Shown here one piece after another: positions 37,553-46,787 of a DNA stretch of 48,946 nt. The translations under genes were made by a program, and so were the position numbers. The notes below the pieces were generated by a model. It made no database searches. It was not told the DNA's origin and worked only from the letters and a program-made list of their open reading frames with translations. The stretch is from positions 1 to 48,946 of the forward strand of contig ML014251.1 of NCBI GenBank assembly GCA_003615045.1, given 5' to 3'. The first letter of the stretch is position 1. Each line of letters starts with the position of its first letter. The stretch is from Caulochytrium protostelioides (lineage: Eukaryota; Chytridiomycota; Caulochytriomycetes; Caulochytriales; Caulochytriaceae).

Positions 37553-39553
37553 ATGCCGCGCAGCACACGTCACATGACGACTACCGACGACTCGGACCCA
37601 TCGTGGGTCGCCGCCGTCCCGCCGGCAGCGTCGGCGCGCGGCTTCCTCGGCGGCGCGGCGTTCGTTCAGCGTCCGCGCGCGTCAGCGGCCCCGCACACGT
37701 ACAAGCGCCGTCGCCGCGTCGGGACGACGTCGCCGCCCCCGCCGCTGAGGGTCCACTCGGACCCGCCGCGGGCCGCCGGACCGCCGAGCCCCACCCGTCG
37801 CCAGGCGCCGTCGAGCCCCACCCGTCGCCAGGCGCCGTCGAGCCCCACCCGTCGCCAGGCGCCGTCGAGCCCCAGCGGAGGTCCTGCTGGATCCGCCGGC
37901 CAGGGGCATGCCAAAGCGGCCTCGCAGACGCGGTCCACGTCGCGCGGGCTGCGACTCAAAACGAATGTGGATCCGTCGCGGATCCCGAGCGAAGCACATG
38001 TTCGGGGCATGGTCCGGTCCACGCCTGTCGCGCTGACCGAGGCGAGATCGCCGCCCCTGAAGGGGTCTGCTTCTTCACGGTCTCTCGATCCAAAGAATCT
38101 TGATCCGTCTCAGGCAGCATCAGGATCCACGTCCAACTCTAGTGACAAGGAGAACGAGGCCAGGCCTACGAAACGGTCAAGGCTCGGCCAACGCACCCGT
38201 GCCCATCCACCGCGCACCTCGGTTCGGCAGAAGGCGTCGCACGACGAACCCCAGGTCCCTCCGAAGCGGCATATTCCAGTCACCGACATCGCCCGCGCAA
38301 CGCCCTCGGAAGCAGGCCCTACTGGCTTCATCAAAGATGCCGACGACGACGATGACGGCTCCTTGGGAGACACATCCATGATTTCATCCCTGACGCTCTC
38401 GGACCATGGCGTTCCCATCGATCTCGCTGCGCTCGAAGCTGGTCCCCTGGCCGGGCCCATGGAGTTCCCCGCCTTTGTCGAAGAAGCGTCCGCCGAGGAG
38501 GAGCCGGCGGAGAGCGAGACCCCGGCCGACCTGCCGCGGGTCTCGCCGAAGGCCGCCGACCCGTCTGATCCCGATGCGCTGGAGCAAGAGCCGTCACCAG
38601 CCATCACGCCGCGTCGCGGCAGTCTCGCCAGCGAGCCGGACCCGAGTCCTGCCGCGCTGGTCGTCCCTGCCGTCTCCAAGGGTCCGACGGGCGCGGCGTT
38701 TGTCACGCCCGACCCGTCGCCCCCGAAATCCTCCTCCCAGCGCCTGCCCTTGAAGCGCGCCGCGGTGCCGACGGCGGCACCTCCCGCGGCCATGCCTTCC
38801 CGCGGCTCACGTCGCAAGCCAGAAGGGGCTCGCGCAAGCGCCGCTGACCCCACCGATGTCGTGGCGGCGCGCGCCACCAAGCGGCCGCGCCGGGTGGCCC
38901 TAGCTGCCGCCGCGACGAGCAGACAGGACGCTGCGCCGACGCCCTCTCCCAAGCCAGAGACGTCCGCAGACGACGAGGCCGCCACCCCCGCCCTGCGCCG
39001 ATCGAGCTTCCGCGTGATCCGCGCCAGACACGAGGACAAAGTGGCCAAGACAGTCTCGTTCGATACCGCTCTGGGCCCGCCTGTCGAAGGGGAGTCGAAG
39101 CCGCGCCTGAGACTGACCCCGCCGCGCCGCCAGCCAAACGTCATCGGCCGCGGCCGAGCCGCCACGAAGCAGGCCGAGCCACACGCGGGGTCCCTGGAAG
39201 CCGCGGCGGACGCGACGCGACGAGGCGGCACAGGTGGGCTCGACTGGCCGTCGGATCTCGGTACCCCCGAAAGCGCGGCCCGCCGTGTCTCCCCGAAGCC
39301 AACCGCATCGCGGGACGCCTTGTCGCGAACGCCGCCGGCCACCGTCCCAGCGATCCGGCGCACGCCGCATCTGCGGACGAAGCCAAGCGTCCCGAGCATG
39401 ACCACGGTGGGCCCTCACGACAGTGATCCGGACAGCGACGACCCGCTCACGGCCACGACGGCCGTGTTTACCCTGAGTCAGACGACACCCCCACCAGCGA
39501 CGACCGTGCAGGATCGTGGCCGAGGCCCCCGCTCTGGCCACGATCGACATTAA
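37553..39553 (+). CDS. Disordered KEN-box protein, candidate cell-cycle/chromatin regulator
   Basis: The 666-residue protein is almost entirely low complexity, with many Ser/Thr-Pro sites. Notable short motifs are a KEN box at 199-201 (SDKENEARPT) followed by RxxL at 208-211, three basic nuclear-localisation-like clusters (KRRRR near 51, KRSR near 207, KRPRR near 443), an acidic run DDDDD near 264, and KTVSFD near 499-504, which fits the RVxF-type PP1-docking pattern. KEN plus RxxL is typical of anaphase-promoting-complex substrates such as securin-like and cohesion regulators. That role is inference; no conserved domain is visible. ATG 37553 is the first Met in a frame open from 37208; a second Met lies 7 codons later. 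It converges with the AT-hook gene across 96 bp. Confidence 0.68.
   Translation: MPRSTRHMTTTDDSDPSWVAAVPPAASARGFLGGAAFVQRPRASAAPHTYKRRRRVGTTSPPPPLRVHSDPPRAAGPPSPTRRQAPSSPTRRQAPSSPTRRQAPSSPSGGPAGSAGQGHAKAASQTRSTSRGLRLKTNVDPSRIPSEAHVRGMVRSTPVALTEARSPPLKGSASSRSLDPKNLDPSQAASGSTSNSSDKENEARPTKRSRLGQRTRAHPPRTSVRQKASHDEPQVPPKRHIPVTDIARATPSEAGPTGFIKDADDDDDGSLGDTSMISSLTLSDHGVPIDLAALEAGPLAGPMEFPAFVEEASAEEEPAESETPADLPRVSPKAADPSDPDALEQEPSPAITPRRGSLASEPDPSPAALVVPAVSKGPTGAAFVTPDPSPPKSSSQRLPLKRAAVPTAAPPAAMPSRGSRRKPEGARASAADPTDVVAARATKRPRRVALAAAATSRQDAAPTPSPKPETSADDEAATPALRRSSFRVIRARHEDKVAKTVSFDTALGPPVEGESKPRLRLTPPRRQPNVIGRGRAATKQAEPHAGSLEAAADATRRGGTGGLDWPSDLGTPESAARRVSPKPTASRDALSRTPPATVPAIRRTPHLRTKPSVPSMTTVGPHDSDPDSDDPLTATTAVFTLSQTTPPPATTVQDRGRGPRSGHDRH
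37787..37867 (+). repeat. Three exact copies of a 27-bp tandem repeat
   Basis: Units at 37787-37813, 37814-37840 and 37841-37867 are identical and each encodes SPTRRQAPS in the KEN-box protein. Exact identity suggests recent slippage or duplication; the unit preserves the reading frame. Confidence 0.95.
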
Positions 39554-39649
39554 GTCAATGACGGAATTAGTAAAGGATACGGGGGAGTGGTGGTTGCCGT
39601 AGCAACCATGCAGTCGCCGGGGAGGAGAATTTCAGGGGAAAAAAGGGGC

Positions 39650-42010
39650 TTACGGCGCGTTCAGCTGCGTCAGGGTCGCGCTCTGAATGACGTCGTCCGT
39701 GCCGTCGTTGGCGGGCGTCGTGGACGAGGTCGCGTAGACAAGCTGTGTGCCCGGTTCGACGCCCATGCCCGTCTCGGCGGCCACGGCGGCCGCCGCCATC
39801 GACGCGAGCACCGAACCAGCCTGGTTCTGCGTATACGGCTGGCTCGCGAGCGTCGGCGAGCCCTGCGAGCCCGTGCTGCCCGCGGCGGCGGCCGCCGCCG
39901 ATCCGCCGAGGTTCGGGGACATCTCGAGACGCGCGCGCTTCGCCGGCGGCGGCGCGTCCGCGCGCTGGGTGTGCGCGTCCACGTGGCCGCCGTGCTCCAG
40001 GCTCCCGGAGTCGGCGCCCGAGCCCGGCCGCGGCGAGGACTCGGAGGTGACCCACGTCATGGTGTAGTCGGCGCTGTCGGCGGTCACGGGGTCAACGACC
40101 GTGCCCGAGACGGTGCCGCCGTGGACGACCGGGGTCGTGGCGGTCACCTGCGCCGGCGCCACCGCGGGCGCCACGGCGCCAGCGGCGTCTGAGAGGAGCA
40201 GGGGATCGATGGGCGTCGTCGTCGACGCGATCTGATCGAGATCACGCGACAGCTGGTTCTCGCTGTCGCGGCTCGACTTGCTGGCGCTCTGGGCTGACGA
40301 CGACGTGCCGGAGGAGGTGCCGACCGAGGTGTCCGACGACGTCGACGCCAGCAACTTGGCGGCATCCACCGCGATCGGTAGCGGCGCGGCGCCCCCGGTG
40401 ATGGACGCCGCGGCGGGCACCGTCGCAAGGGCGTCCATCACGGCAGCATCCGTCGTGACGTCGAGGACAGCCGCCGCATCGGCGATCGCGTCCGCAGCGG
40501 CATCCGCGACGGCGTCGGCCGCCGCAGCGTCGATCGCGACCGCCTCGGCCATCGCCGCGTCCGAGAGGAGCTCGGCCGCCGCATTCGCCACCGCATCGGC
40601 TTCGGCCACGACGGCGGCCGCCCCGGCGACGTCGGCCAGAGCGTTGGCGCCAGCGAGCACCGCCGCCGCCGTCTCCGTGACGGCGACCACATCCGCCAGC
40701 CCGGTGGGCGCGGCGTGAGCGACCGCCACCGTCGCCGCGCCAGGGACCTCCATCACGGCGACCACCGGGTCGAGCGCGACGTCGCCGGCGCCCGCGACGC
40801 GCGGCGCCATACCCGTGTCCTGGCTCGAGCTCGACTGCGAGGACGCCGCCGGCGTCGGGTTCGGGTTGACGACGGCCGCGGCGAGCGGATCGACGACGCC
40901 GCGGTCAACGACTTCGAAGGCCGACTCGGCCGTCGTCATCATGGCGCTGGTGCCGCCGCGACCCGCCGCCGCCGGGTCGATCACGACAGGGGTCGTGGTG
41001 ACGGTCGTCGTCTCGATCACGACGCCGGCGCCCGCGGGCACATCTGCCGCGGCCGATGCGGACGGCGGCTGGCTCGCGCTCTGGTCGCGGACCGCGAACA
41101 CGGGCGTCGGCGCCGGTGTCGGCGCATCGTCCAGACCCATGTGGCCAAGCCCGGGGCTGTCCGACGCGGACTGCGAGGGCTCCGGCGAGACCGGGGACGG
41201 CGCGGCGGCCCCCCGGCCACGCTTCCTGTTGGTTGCGGGCGCCGCGGGCGCCGCAGCTTTCGACGCCGGCTTGGCGGCGGCTTTGGCCGGCTTGGCTTCA
41301 GCGGTGGCCTTGGGGGCCTTGACTTCGGCAGCTTTGGCGGACGTGGCCGTCGACCTCTCGTCCTCGTCGGCCGTCTCGACGGCAGCGGCGTGCTTGGGCG
41401 GGCGGCCGCGGCGCTTGGGCGCCGGCTCCTCGGGGGCCGACGTCGATGTCAGCGCCGCCGATGTCGTCTTGGCCTTCGTCGGCGTGGTCTTCGTCGGCGT
41501 CCTGCTCGTGGCAGCCTTCGCCGGCGTCCTGCTCGCCGCGGCCTTCGTCGGGGTTCTGCCTGCCGCGGCCTTGGTCGCCGGGTGCGCTGTCGCCGCCTTA
41601 CTCGGCGTCGCCGCCTTGGCGCCCTTGGCACTCGGGGTGCTCTTGGACGACTTGGGCGTCTTGGACGGCGTCGCGGTCTTCGCGGTCGTCGCGCCGCGGG
41701 ATCGGGGCTTCTCGGGCTCCGGCGAGGCCGGCATCGACGCTTCGTGCTCGTCGCCGCTGGCGCTCTCGCGGTCACGCGCCGCGTCGTCTTCCCCGTCCGA
41801 CGCTGAGGAGGCGCTGTGGCTCGTGCTCAGGAGGATGTCGGCCTTGGCGCTGGACGTAGACTTGCCGCGCGCGCCCGTCGGCGCGGGATCGGCTTTGCTG
41901 GCCGCGGGCTTGCGGCCACGCGCGGTCGGTTTCGTGACGGCGCCGCCCTTCCTGGCCGGCTTGGCCGCGGTAGCGCGCTTCGGCGCTGCCGCGCGTCGCG
42001 TCGCGACCAT
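39650..42010 (-). CDS. AT-hook, Lys/Ala-rich chromatin protein
   Basis: The 786-residue product opens with a strongly basic, histone H1-like tail (MVATRRAAAPKRATAAKPAR). Lys/Ala/Pro/Thr repeats follow, including three units of about nine residues (GRTPTKAAA, SRTPAKAAT, SRTPTKTTP) near 150-177. An AT-hook (KRRGRPPK) near 199-206 would bind AT-rich minor groove, and a second basic patch (NRKRGRG) lies near 275. The C-terminal half is quite different: acidic, Ala/Val/Asp-rich, with repeated ADAVADAAADAIADAAA-like helices near 480-570, then Ser-rich disorder. Binding to DNA in the nucleus is inferred from the AT-hook and basic tail; no enzymatic domain is visible. ATG 42010 starts directly with the basic tail; the frame extends upstream to 42190 with unrelated sequence. 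Confidence 0.72.
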   Translation of the reverse strand: MVATRRAAAPKRATAAKPARKGGAVTKPTARGRKPAASKADPAPTGARGKSTSSAKADILLSTSHSASSASDGEDDAARDRESASGDEHEASMPASPEPEKPRSRGATTAKTATPSKTPKSSKSTPSAKGAKAATPSKAATAHPATKAAAGRTPTKAAASRTPAKAATSRTPTKTTPTKAKTTSAALTSTSAPEEPAPKRRGRPPKHAAAVETADEDERSTATSAKAAEVKAPKATAEAKPAKAAAKPASKAAAPAAPATNRKRGRGAAAPSPVSPEPSQSASDSPGLGHMGLDDAPTPAPTPVFAVRDQSASQPPSASAAADVPAGAGVVIETTTVTTTPVVIDPAAAGRGGTSAMMTTAESAFEVVDRGVVDPLAAAVVNPNPTPAASSQSSSSQDTGMAPRVAGAGDVALDPVVAVMEVPGAATVAVAHAAPTGLADVVAVTETAAAVLAGANALADVAGAAAVVAEADAVANAAAELLSDAAMAEAVAIDAAAADAVADAAADAIADAAAVLDVTTDAAVMDALATVPAAASITGGAAPLPIAVDAAKLLASTSSDTSVGTSSGTSSSAQSASKSSRDSENQLSRDLDQIASTTTPIDPLLLSDAAGAVAPAVAPAQVTATTPVVHGGTVSGTVVDPVTADSADYTMTWVTSESSPRPGSGADSGSLEHGGHVDAHTQRADAPPPAKRARLEMSPNLGGSAAAAAAGSTGSQGSPTLASQPYTQNQAGSVLASMAAAAVAAETGMGVEPGTQLVYATSSTTPANDGTDDVIQSATLTQLNAP

Positions 42011-43413
42011 GGTAACGGTCAGCGCGGGGGCCGTCGGTTCAAAGTGATCTGCCGGTAGCGACGGGATGTGAAGGAGTGGCCACGGCAATGACCAAGAGCG
42101 CTCGTCGGCGGTGACTGGTTTGAATGGTCGGGACAGTGGGGTGCGATCAAGTTCGAGGAAAATGCTGGGGCGGTGCGTTGCTCCATGCAAGTACGACAGC
42201 GGCAGAGGTCTCCATCATCGTTGTCTTCGCGTCGTCTCTCGCACTCTCCGAGCTCACGATCTCACCACGCATTCCGATGCTACGACATGATCGCCCGCCC
42301 GCAGCACGAGCTGTCTGCTTCCCAGATCCGCCGGGATTGTCCCTTTATATGAGTGCTGCCTGCCAAGCCAGGCGGCTCGTCGGCCATGATGCCGATGATG
42401 TCGATGTGCCTTCCGGGACACCTCCCGTCATGAGTCGTGCCCGTCAAGGGAAAACAAAGGTGGCTGCCGATGCGAAGGCCGCGCCGCGTCTCGCCGTCGA
42501 GCCGAAGGCATGCACCCTGGCCGGCTGCCGCCATAGTCCGAGCGCCCATCACGCCAAGAAGCTCCCCCTGAACCGTGGGTTGCTGTTCTTCCGCGCTCCA
42601 GCTGACGTTCCGCTACGCCGGCGCGAGGGAAATCAGCACAGCGATGGCGCGGACACCACCGGCAGTGCGAAGGCGATCGGCCCCTTACATCTCGGCCCAC
42701 GCCGTGCGGTGCTTCGCCACGCCACTCTCCGCCACCGATCTCTCGCGTCGTCTCGGTCGCCTCAGGCGACCTTCGAACGGCTTCGAACGAGGGCTTCCTG
42801 CGATGTTCCTGATGGCGAGGGCAGCTTAGGGCTCATCCTACGACAAGGTGACAAGGTCCTCGATAGCGCTGGATCACAGGATCGCCGCCTTTTCCTGCTT
42901 TTTTCGTTGAGGGTCCCCCCCCGTCCGTGATGCGCGGCTCGAGGTAAGAGGCTCGAACTCGAATCCAAGTGACGCGTAGGCCGAGACGGCCATCGGTGGA
43001 AGGCGCAGAGCCACGCCGCGACGGCGGCCACCGTCACGCTCCCCCCGTCGCCACCGGAGGGCCATGCCATGCCATGCGCGCTGGCAAGGAGGACGACGAT
43101 CCATCCAAACCATGCGTGATCGACGCACTCGCACAAGGCGACGGCGACGGCGACGGCCGACGCGAGGGAAAAAGAAAAGGGGATGGCATTGGATCACGTC
43201 GTCGCGGTTCTCTTCATGGGCAGGGTTCAACACGAGACCCCGTCTCATGCTGACCCGGGCGCTGGACCCGTAGCGACATCTCTTCCCCCCCGGCCTGCCT
43301 GAGGCCGTTCTTCGCTTGCGACCGCCGCTCGTGCGCCCGTGATCTTTCTGGGATTCGAGCCTCCGGACCGTGTCGCCGCGCGGATCTCTTGGCGAACATC
43401 GTAACGCGTCACG
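42011..43413. other. Divergent intergenic region between AT-hook gene and TBCE
   Basis: Both neighbours are transcribed away from this 1.4-kb region, so it should contain two promoters. A long open frame at 42124-42930 (+) starts inside the AT-hook gene's leader and has no domain-like sequence; I treat it as noncoding. An open frame at 42874-43461 (-) is also unsupported and overlaps the TBCE start. Confidence 0.5.
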
Positions 43414-45513
43414 ATGGCGGCGCCAACGGCGGCGTTCTGCCTCGGCGCGCGCATTGAGCACGGCCGCGCCGTCCGTGGCACCGTCCGCTATATCGGACCG
43501 CTGCTACAGGGTCCTGCCCTCAAACAGCCGCTTGAGCGCCGGACTGGCGCTGAGGAAACGGCGCCGTGCGATCACGCTACGGCCCTCGCCCTCGGCTACA
43601 TCACGCCGGCATGCACGCTGTTTGCACGTGGCGAGGCGGTGGCGGCCGCGTGGTCGGACGCGTGGTTCACGTCGCCGCTGTATGCGGGGATCGACTGGGA
43701 TGACGCGAACCGCGGGAAGCACGACGGCACCTTCAAGGGCGTGCGCTACTTCCAGGCACACGCGCCGACGAGCGGGTCGTTCGTGCCGCTGGCGGCGCTC
43801 GCGGCGACGGGCGACGAGTATGCGTTTGCCCGCGAGTTCTGGGACCAGCTGGTGGACAAGTACTGCGGCGAGCCAGACGTCGATCCCGGCCAGTGGGGCG
43901 GCCGCGAGGTCGAGACCATTGGGTGGCAGAAAGTCATGGACAAGCAGCGGCGGCTGAACGAGCTTGTCGAGGTCGCCGTGCAGGACCGCGCCATCGGGTA
44001 TACCCGCCACACCCATCTCGAGCAGCGCTTATCGGCGCTCGAGATCCTGGACCTGTCCCGCAACCTGTTTGCCAGCTGGGCCGACATCTTTTACCTGGTG
44101 TGCCAACTGCCCCGCTTGACCCAGCTGCGCGTGTCGCACAACCGCGGTTTGCCCTGCCCGCCCCGGCCCGTCTCATCGCCATCGCCCCTGGAGTCCGCAC
44201 AGAACGGCCATCCGCAGGACTGGACACGGGAGCGCTTGGCGGAAGCGAGTCCGCTGCTGGAGAACGTGACGATTCTCATTATGTCCCACGTGCACTTCGC
44301 GTGGCAAGACATGGCCGTGCTGTCGTCGATTTTCCCGAACCTGACCGACGTTGTGGCGAACGCGAACGGATTCGCGCAGCTGAGTCCGTTCTATGCGTTC
44401 CCTTCGACGCAGTGGACGTCCATGCGATTGCTCGAGCTGGAGCACAACCAGCTCGACGACTGGGAAGATATCTCGCTCGCCCTCGGGCGTCTGCCCCAGC
44501 TGGACCACCTCGTGCTCCGCGGCAACCGCATCAAGCGCGTCTTCTATGTCGACGGCACCTTCCTGAAACTCCGCAAGCTCAACCTCATAGCGAACCAGCT
44601 CGAAGATTGGGTGAGCGTCCACGCCCTGAATGCGTTCCCGGCGCTGCGCGCCGTCCGGCTCTACGACAACCCCATCACGGAGACCGTGACGCCGCAGGAG
44701 CTGCTCGGCGTCCTGACCGCCCGCATCGGGAACATGACCGAGATCAACAACTCGACTGTCAAGCCGCGGCACCGGCTCAATGCCGAGCTCTACTACGTGA
44801 ACCGCACCATCGAGGCCCTCGTCGCGCAGGCCGAGCAGGCCATTCGCGCCGAGACGCTGCAGGCCGCTGGGTCGGGCGCGGCGAGTGCCGCGTCGCCGGG
44901 CATCCCGTCGCCCGAGAGTGTGGCGACGGTGTCGCAAGCGATGCAGCGCACCATCGAGACGGTCCATCCGCGCCTGCCGGCCCTGTGCGCCGAGTACGAC
45001 CGCAACCTCGACCACCTGCTGCGCCGCGCCATTAACCCCTACGACGCGGCGCTGCTCGCGGAGACGGCCGCGCAGCAGCAGGCCGACGCGCGGCGCGGGC
45101 AGGTCACCACGCTCCGGGCGGACCTCGTCAAACTCCGCTTTGGCCAGATCAATCGCGACCACCCGCTGGCGCGCGACCTGGACGGCGACGTCGGGATGGG
45201 CGGGACGCCAGAGAATCACGCGATCGTGCAGCACGCGCTGCAAGCCGCGATGCCAGCGCCCTGCGTCAAGCCCGTGCCGCGGACCCTTACTGTGATGGCG
45301 CTGCGTGCTTTCACGCACAAACTACTGGCCAACGCTGCCGCCTGGTCCGGCACACCCGTGCCGCCGCCGCCGCCGCCGGGCTCTAGGACCGGGATCCCGC
45401 GGCTGATGGCCGTCGCGGGCAACGGGACCTGGCACGTGGCGCTGCAGGAACCCCATCGCGATCTGAGCTTCTATCCGTTCGAAGACGACGACTGGATTGT
45501 GATGGTCAAGTAA
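43414..45513 (+). CDS. TBCE: Tubulin-specific chaperone E (cofactor E)
   Basis: Cofactor E binds alpha-tubulin and, with cofactors B, C, D and Arl2, assembles and takes apart the tubulin heterodimer in the cytoplasm. The 699-residue product has the family order. First is an N-terminal CAP-Gly domain (LGARIEHGRAVRGTVRYIG near 10-28, then GIDWDDANRGKHDG near 92-105). Leucine-rich repeats follow (ALEILDLSRNLF, QLRVSHNRGL, LLELEHNQLDDWEDISL, LRKLNLIANQLEDW, VRLYDNPI). A C-terminal ubiquitin-like domain ends in SFYPFEDDDWIVMVK. It is longer than animal cofactor E (about 530). Extra sequence interrupts the CAP-Gly domain (about 30-88) and the region before the ubiquitin-like domain. ATG 43414 is the first Met and gives a proper CAP-Gly start. 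A tubulin chaperone fits a flagellated organism, although all eukaryotes need it. Confidence 0.94.
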   Translation: MAAPTAAFCLGARIEHGRAVRGTVRYIGPLLQGPALKQPLERRTGAEETAPCDHATALALGYITPACTLFARGEAVAAAWSDAWFTSPLYAGIDWDDANRGKHDGTFKGVRYFQAHAPTSGSFVPLAALAATGDEYAFAREFWDQLVDKYCGEPDVDPGQWGGREVETIGWQKVMDKQRRLNELVEVAVQDRAIGYTRHTHLEQRLSALEILDLSRNLFASWADIFYLVCQLPRLTQLRVSHNRGLPCPPRPVSSPSPLESAQNGHPQDWTRERLAEASPLLENVTILIMSHVHFAWQDMAVLSSIFPNLTDVVANANGFAQLSPFYAFPSTQWTSMRLLELEHNQLDDWEDISLALGRLPQLDHLVLRGNRIKRVFYVDGTFLKLRKLNLIANQLEDWVSVHALNAFPALRAVRLYDNPITETVTPQELLGVLTARIGNMTEINNSTVKPRHRLNAELYYVNRTIEALVAQAEQAIRAETLQAAGSGAASAASPGIPSPESVATVSQAMQRTIETVHPRLPALCAEYDRNLDHLLRRAINPYDAALLAETAAQQQADARRGQVTTLRADLVKLRFGQINRDHPLARDLDGDVGMGGTPENHAIVQHALQAAMPAPCVKPVPRTLTVMALRAFTHKLLANAAAWSGTPVPPPPPPGSRTGIPRLMAVAGNGTWHVALQEPHRDLSFYPFEDDDWIVMVK

Positions 45514-46053
45514 CGGTTGATACCCACGCTGAATCGATATCTGACCACCTGTCTATCTTGACCTGAGATTGGATAGGTTGATTTTAAGTCGCCGAAGACG
45601 GGGTGTCGCTCCTGGTGATGGGTTGGGATGGGATGTATGCGCATCTAATGATTGTCCCGGGGGTGGCGCGTGGAGTGTCCCGAAAGGCCGGCAGAGGCAG
45701 CGGACATCGTCACCCGCAAGTGCGCCTGTCCGCTGAAGAAGCAACCCAATATCGGGTTGCCCACCGACACGCGGCCCACGTGATGTGCGGGACGTCCCGA
45801 CGTCCCAGGGCAGCGGTAGACATCGTTCCCCTCGCTGCTTATCCTCCTGGTGCGACACTATCGCCCACACACTACGCCCCTCCGCGGGTACTGCCTGTTC
45901 TGCTATGTGCATCATTTACTGAGCCTATCTCGCGGAACTATCTTGTGAAGGAACGCACGATCCGAAGTGGAAAAGTTACTGCTTCGGTCTCCGAATCTAG
46001 TCAAATCCCACAATCGACACGTTACCGGGGGTAGCTCAGCGAGGCGCCCCGAA
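45514..46053. other. 3' flank of TBCE and start of a low-GC intergenic zone
   Basis: No gene is supported. The sequence is less GC-rich than the genes. A stretch near 46021-46035 looks superficially like the 5' end of a tRNA but lacks the rest of the fold. Confidence 0.5.
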
Positions 46054-46340
46054 ACGTTCATCGACGTCGGAACCCATGCCATCTTCGGTGAGGTGGATGA
46101 GTACGGTCAAGATACCCTTGAGTTTCTCAATTGCGAGAACTAGCGCATGATGGAGCTGATGGTAGACGCGGCCAGTCGCCCGACGGTGTTCATTTGAATT
46201 AATTCAGACGCATACGTCGACTCCCAGAGAAGACATGGCAGTTGCTTCAAAAAGAGCAAGACCGGGAAGTTGCTCAGAAGGAACTCCGGGTCAAACACAT
46301 CTTTTATGACGGGTTCGACGTGTCCGCCTCAGAGAACTGA
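46054..46340 (+). pseudogene. Coding relic of unknown family
   Basis: Two protein-like stretches lie close together in different frames. 46054-46143 reads TFIDVGTHAIFGEVDEYGQ and onward to a TAG. 46227-46340 includes EKTWQLLQKEQDREVAQ and then HIFYDGFDVSASEN before a TGA. Base composition resembles the decayed zone at 0.6-2.2 kb, not the active genes. I do not recognise the family; a degraded transposon or lineage-specific gene is likely. It could instead be exons of a gene whose introns I cannot place. Confidence 0.3.
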
Positions 46341-46787
46341 AAGCAGCGCTTCGTTTTATCTCTATGTCCACTTCTCACCATTATTCAAAAAGGGGGAAAT
46401 AACCTGGCAAGTAGGGTGGCTTGGGGAAGGATCGCCCACCCGCTAGCCGCAGCCGGAGCACACCCACGACGGCACCAACCCCCGACGCGCACCGTCGGGC
46501 CACGCTGCTCGGGCCAGACGCCACGTCCCCGCCTCGAATATCTGACAGTATGACACAAGTAACCCAGCGTCATGCGTCACGCGTTATATCTAAATATATT
46601 TCGACGTAGGCTCGAGAGTCCCCAGTTGTCCCCACCGGCCGCCGCTGGAACGACGGCGACCGTTTGAACGACTCTGCCGTGGACGCGCTCCCTCGCGCTC
46701 TTGGTCGTCTCACTCCGACACACAGCCGTCGTATCCATTTTCCAGCCTATCCAGCACGCCACCCTTCGACGAACACCGACTGCCGTC
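46341..46787. other. Promoter region of the TFIIF beta gene
   Basis: An A+T-rich patch (46585-46605) is followed by a GC-rich leader to ATG 46788. No gene is supported here. Confidence 0.4.

Noticed and set aside
42124..42930. 269-codon plus-strand frame between the AT-hook gene and TBCE
   Set aside because: Starts in the leader of a divergent gene, changes composition along its length and shows no domain; a chance frame in GC-rich promoter DNA is more likely.
45640..45860. Possible fifth copy of the dispersed repeat
   Set aside because: Only scattered short matches to copy A; the order and spacing of the shared blocks are not preserved.
46021..46100. GGGGGTAGCTCAGCGAGGCG resembling a tRNA 5' end
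   Set aside because: No matching acceptor 3' strand, anticodon arm or TTC-loop follows within tRNA length.
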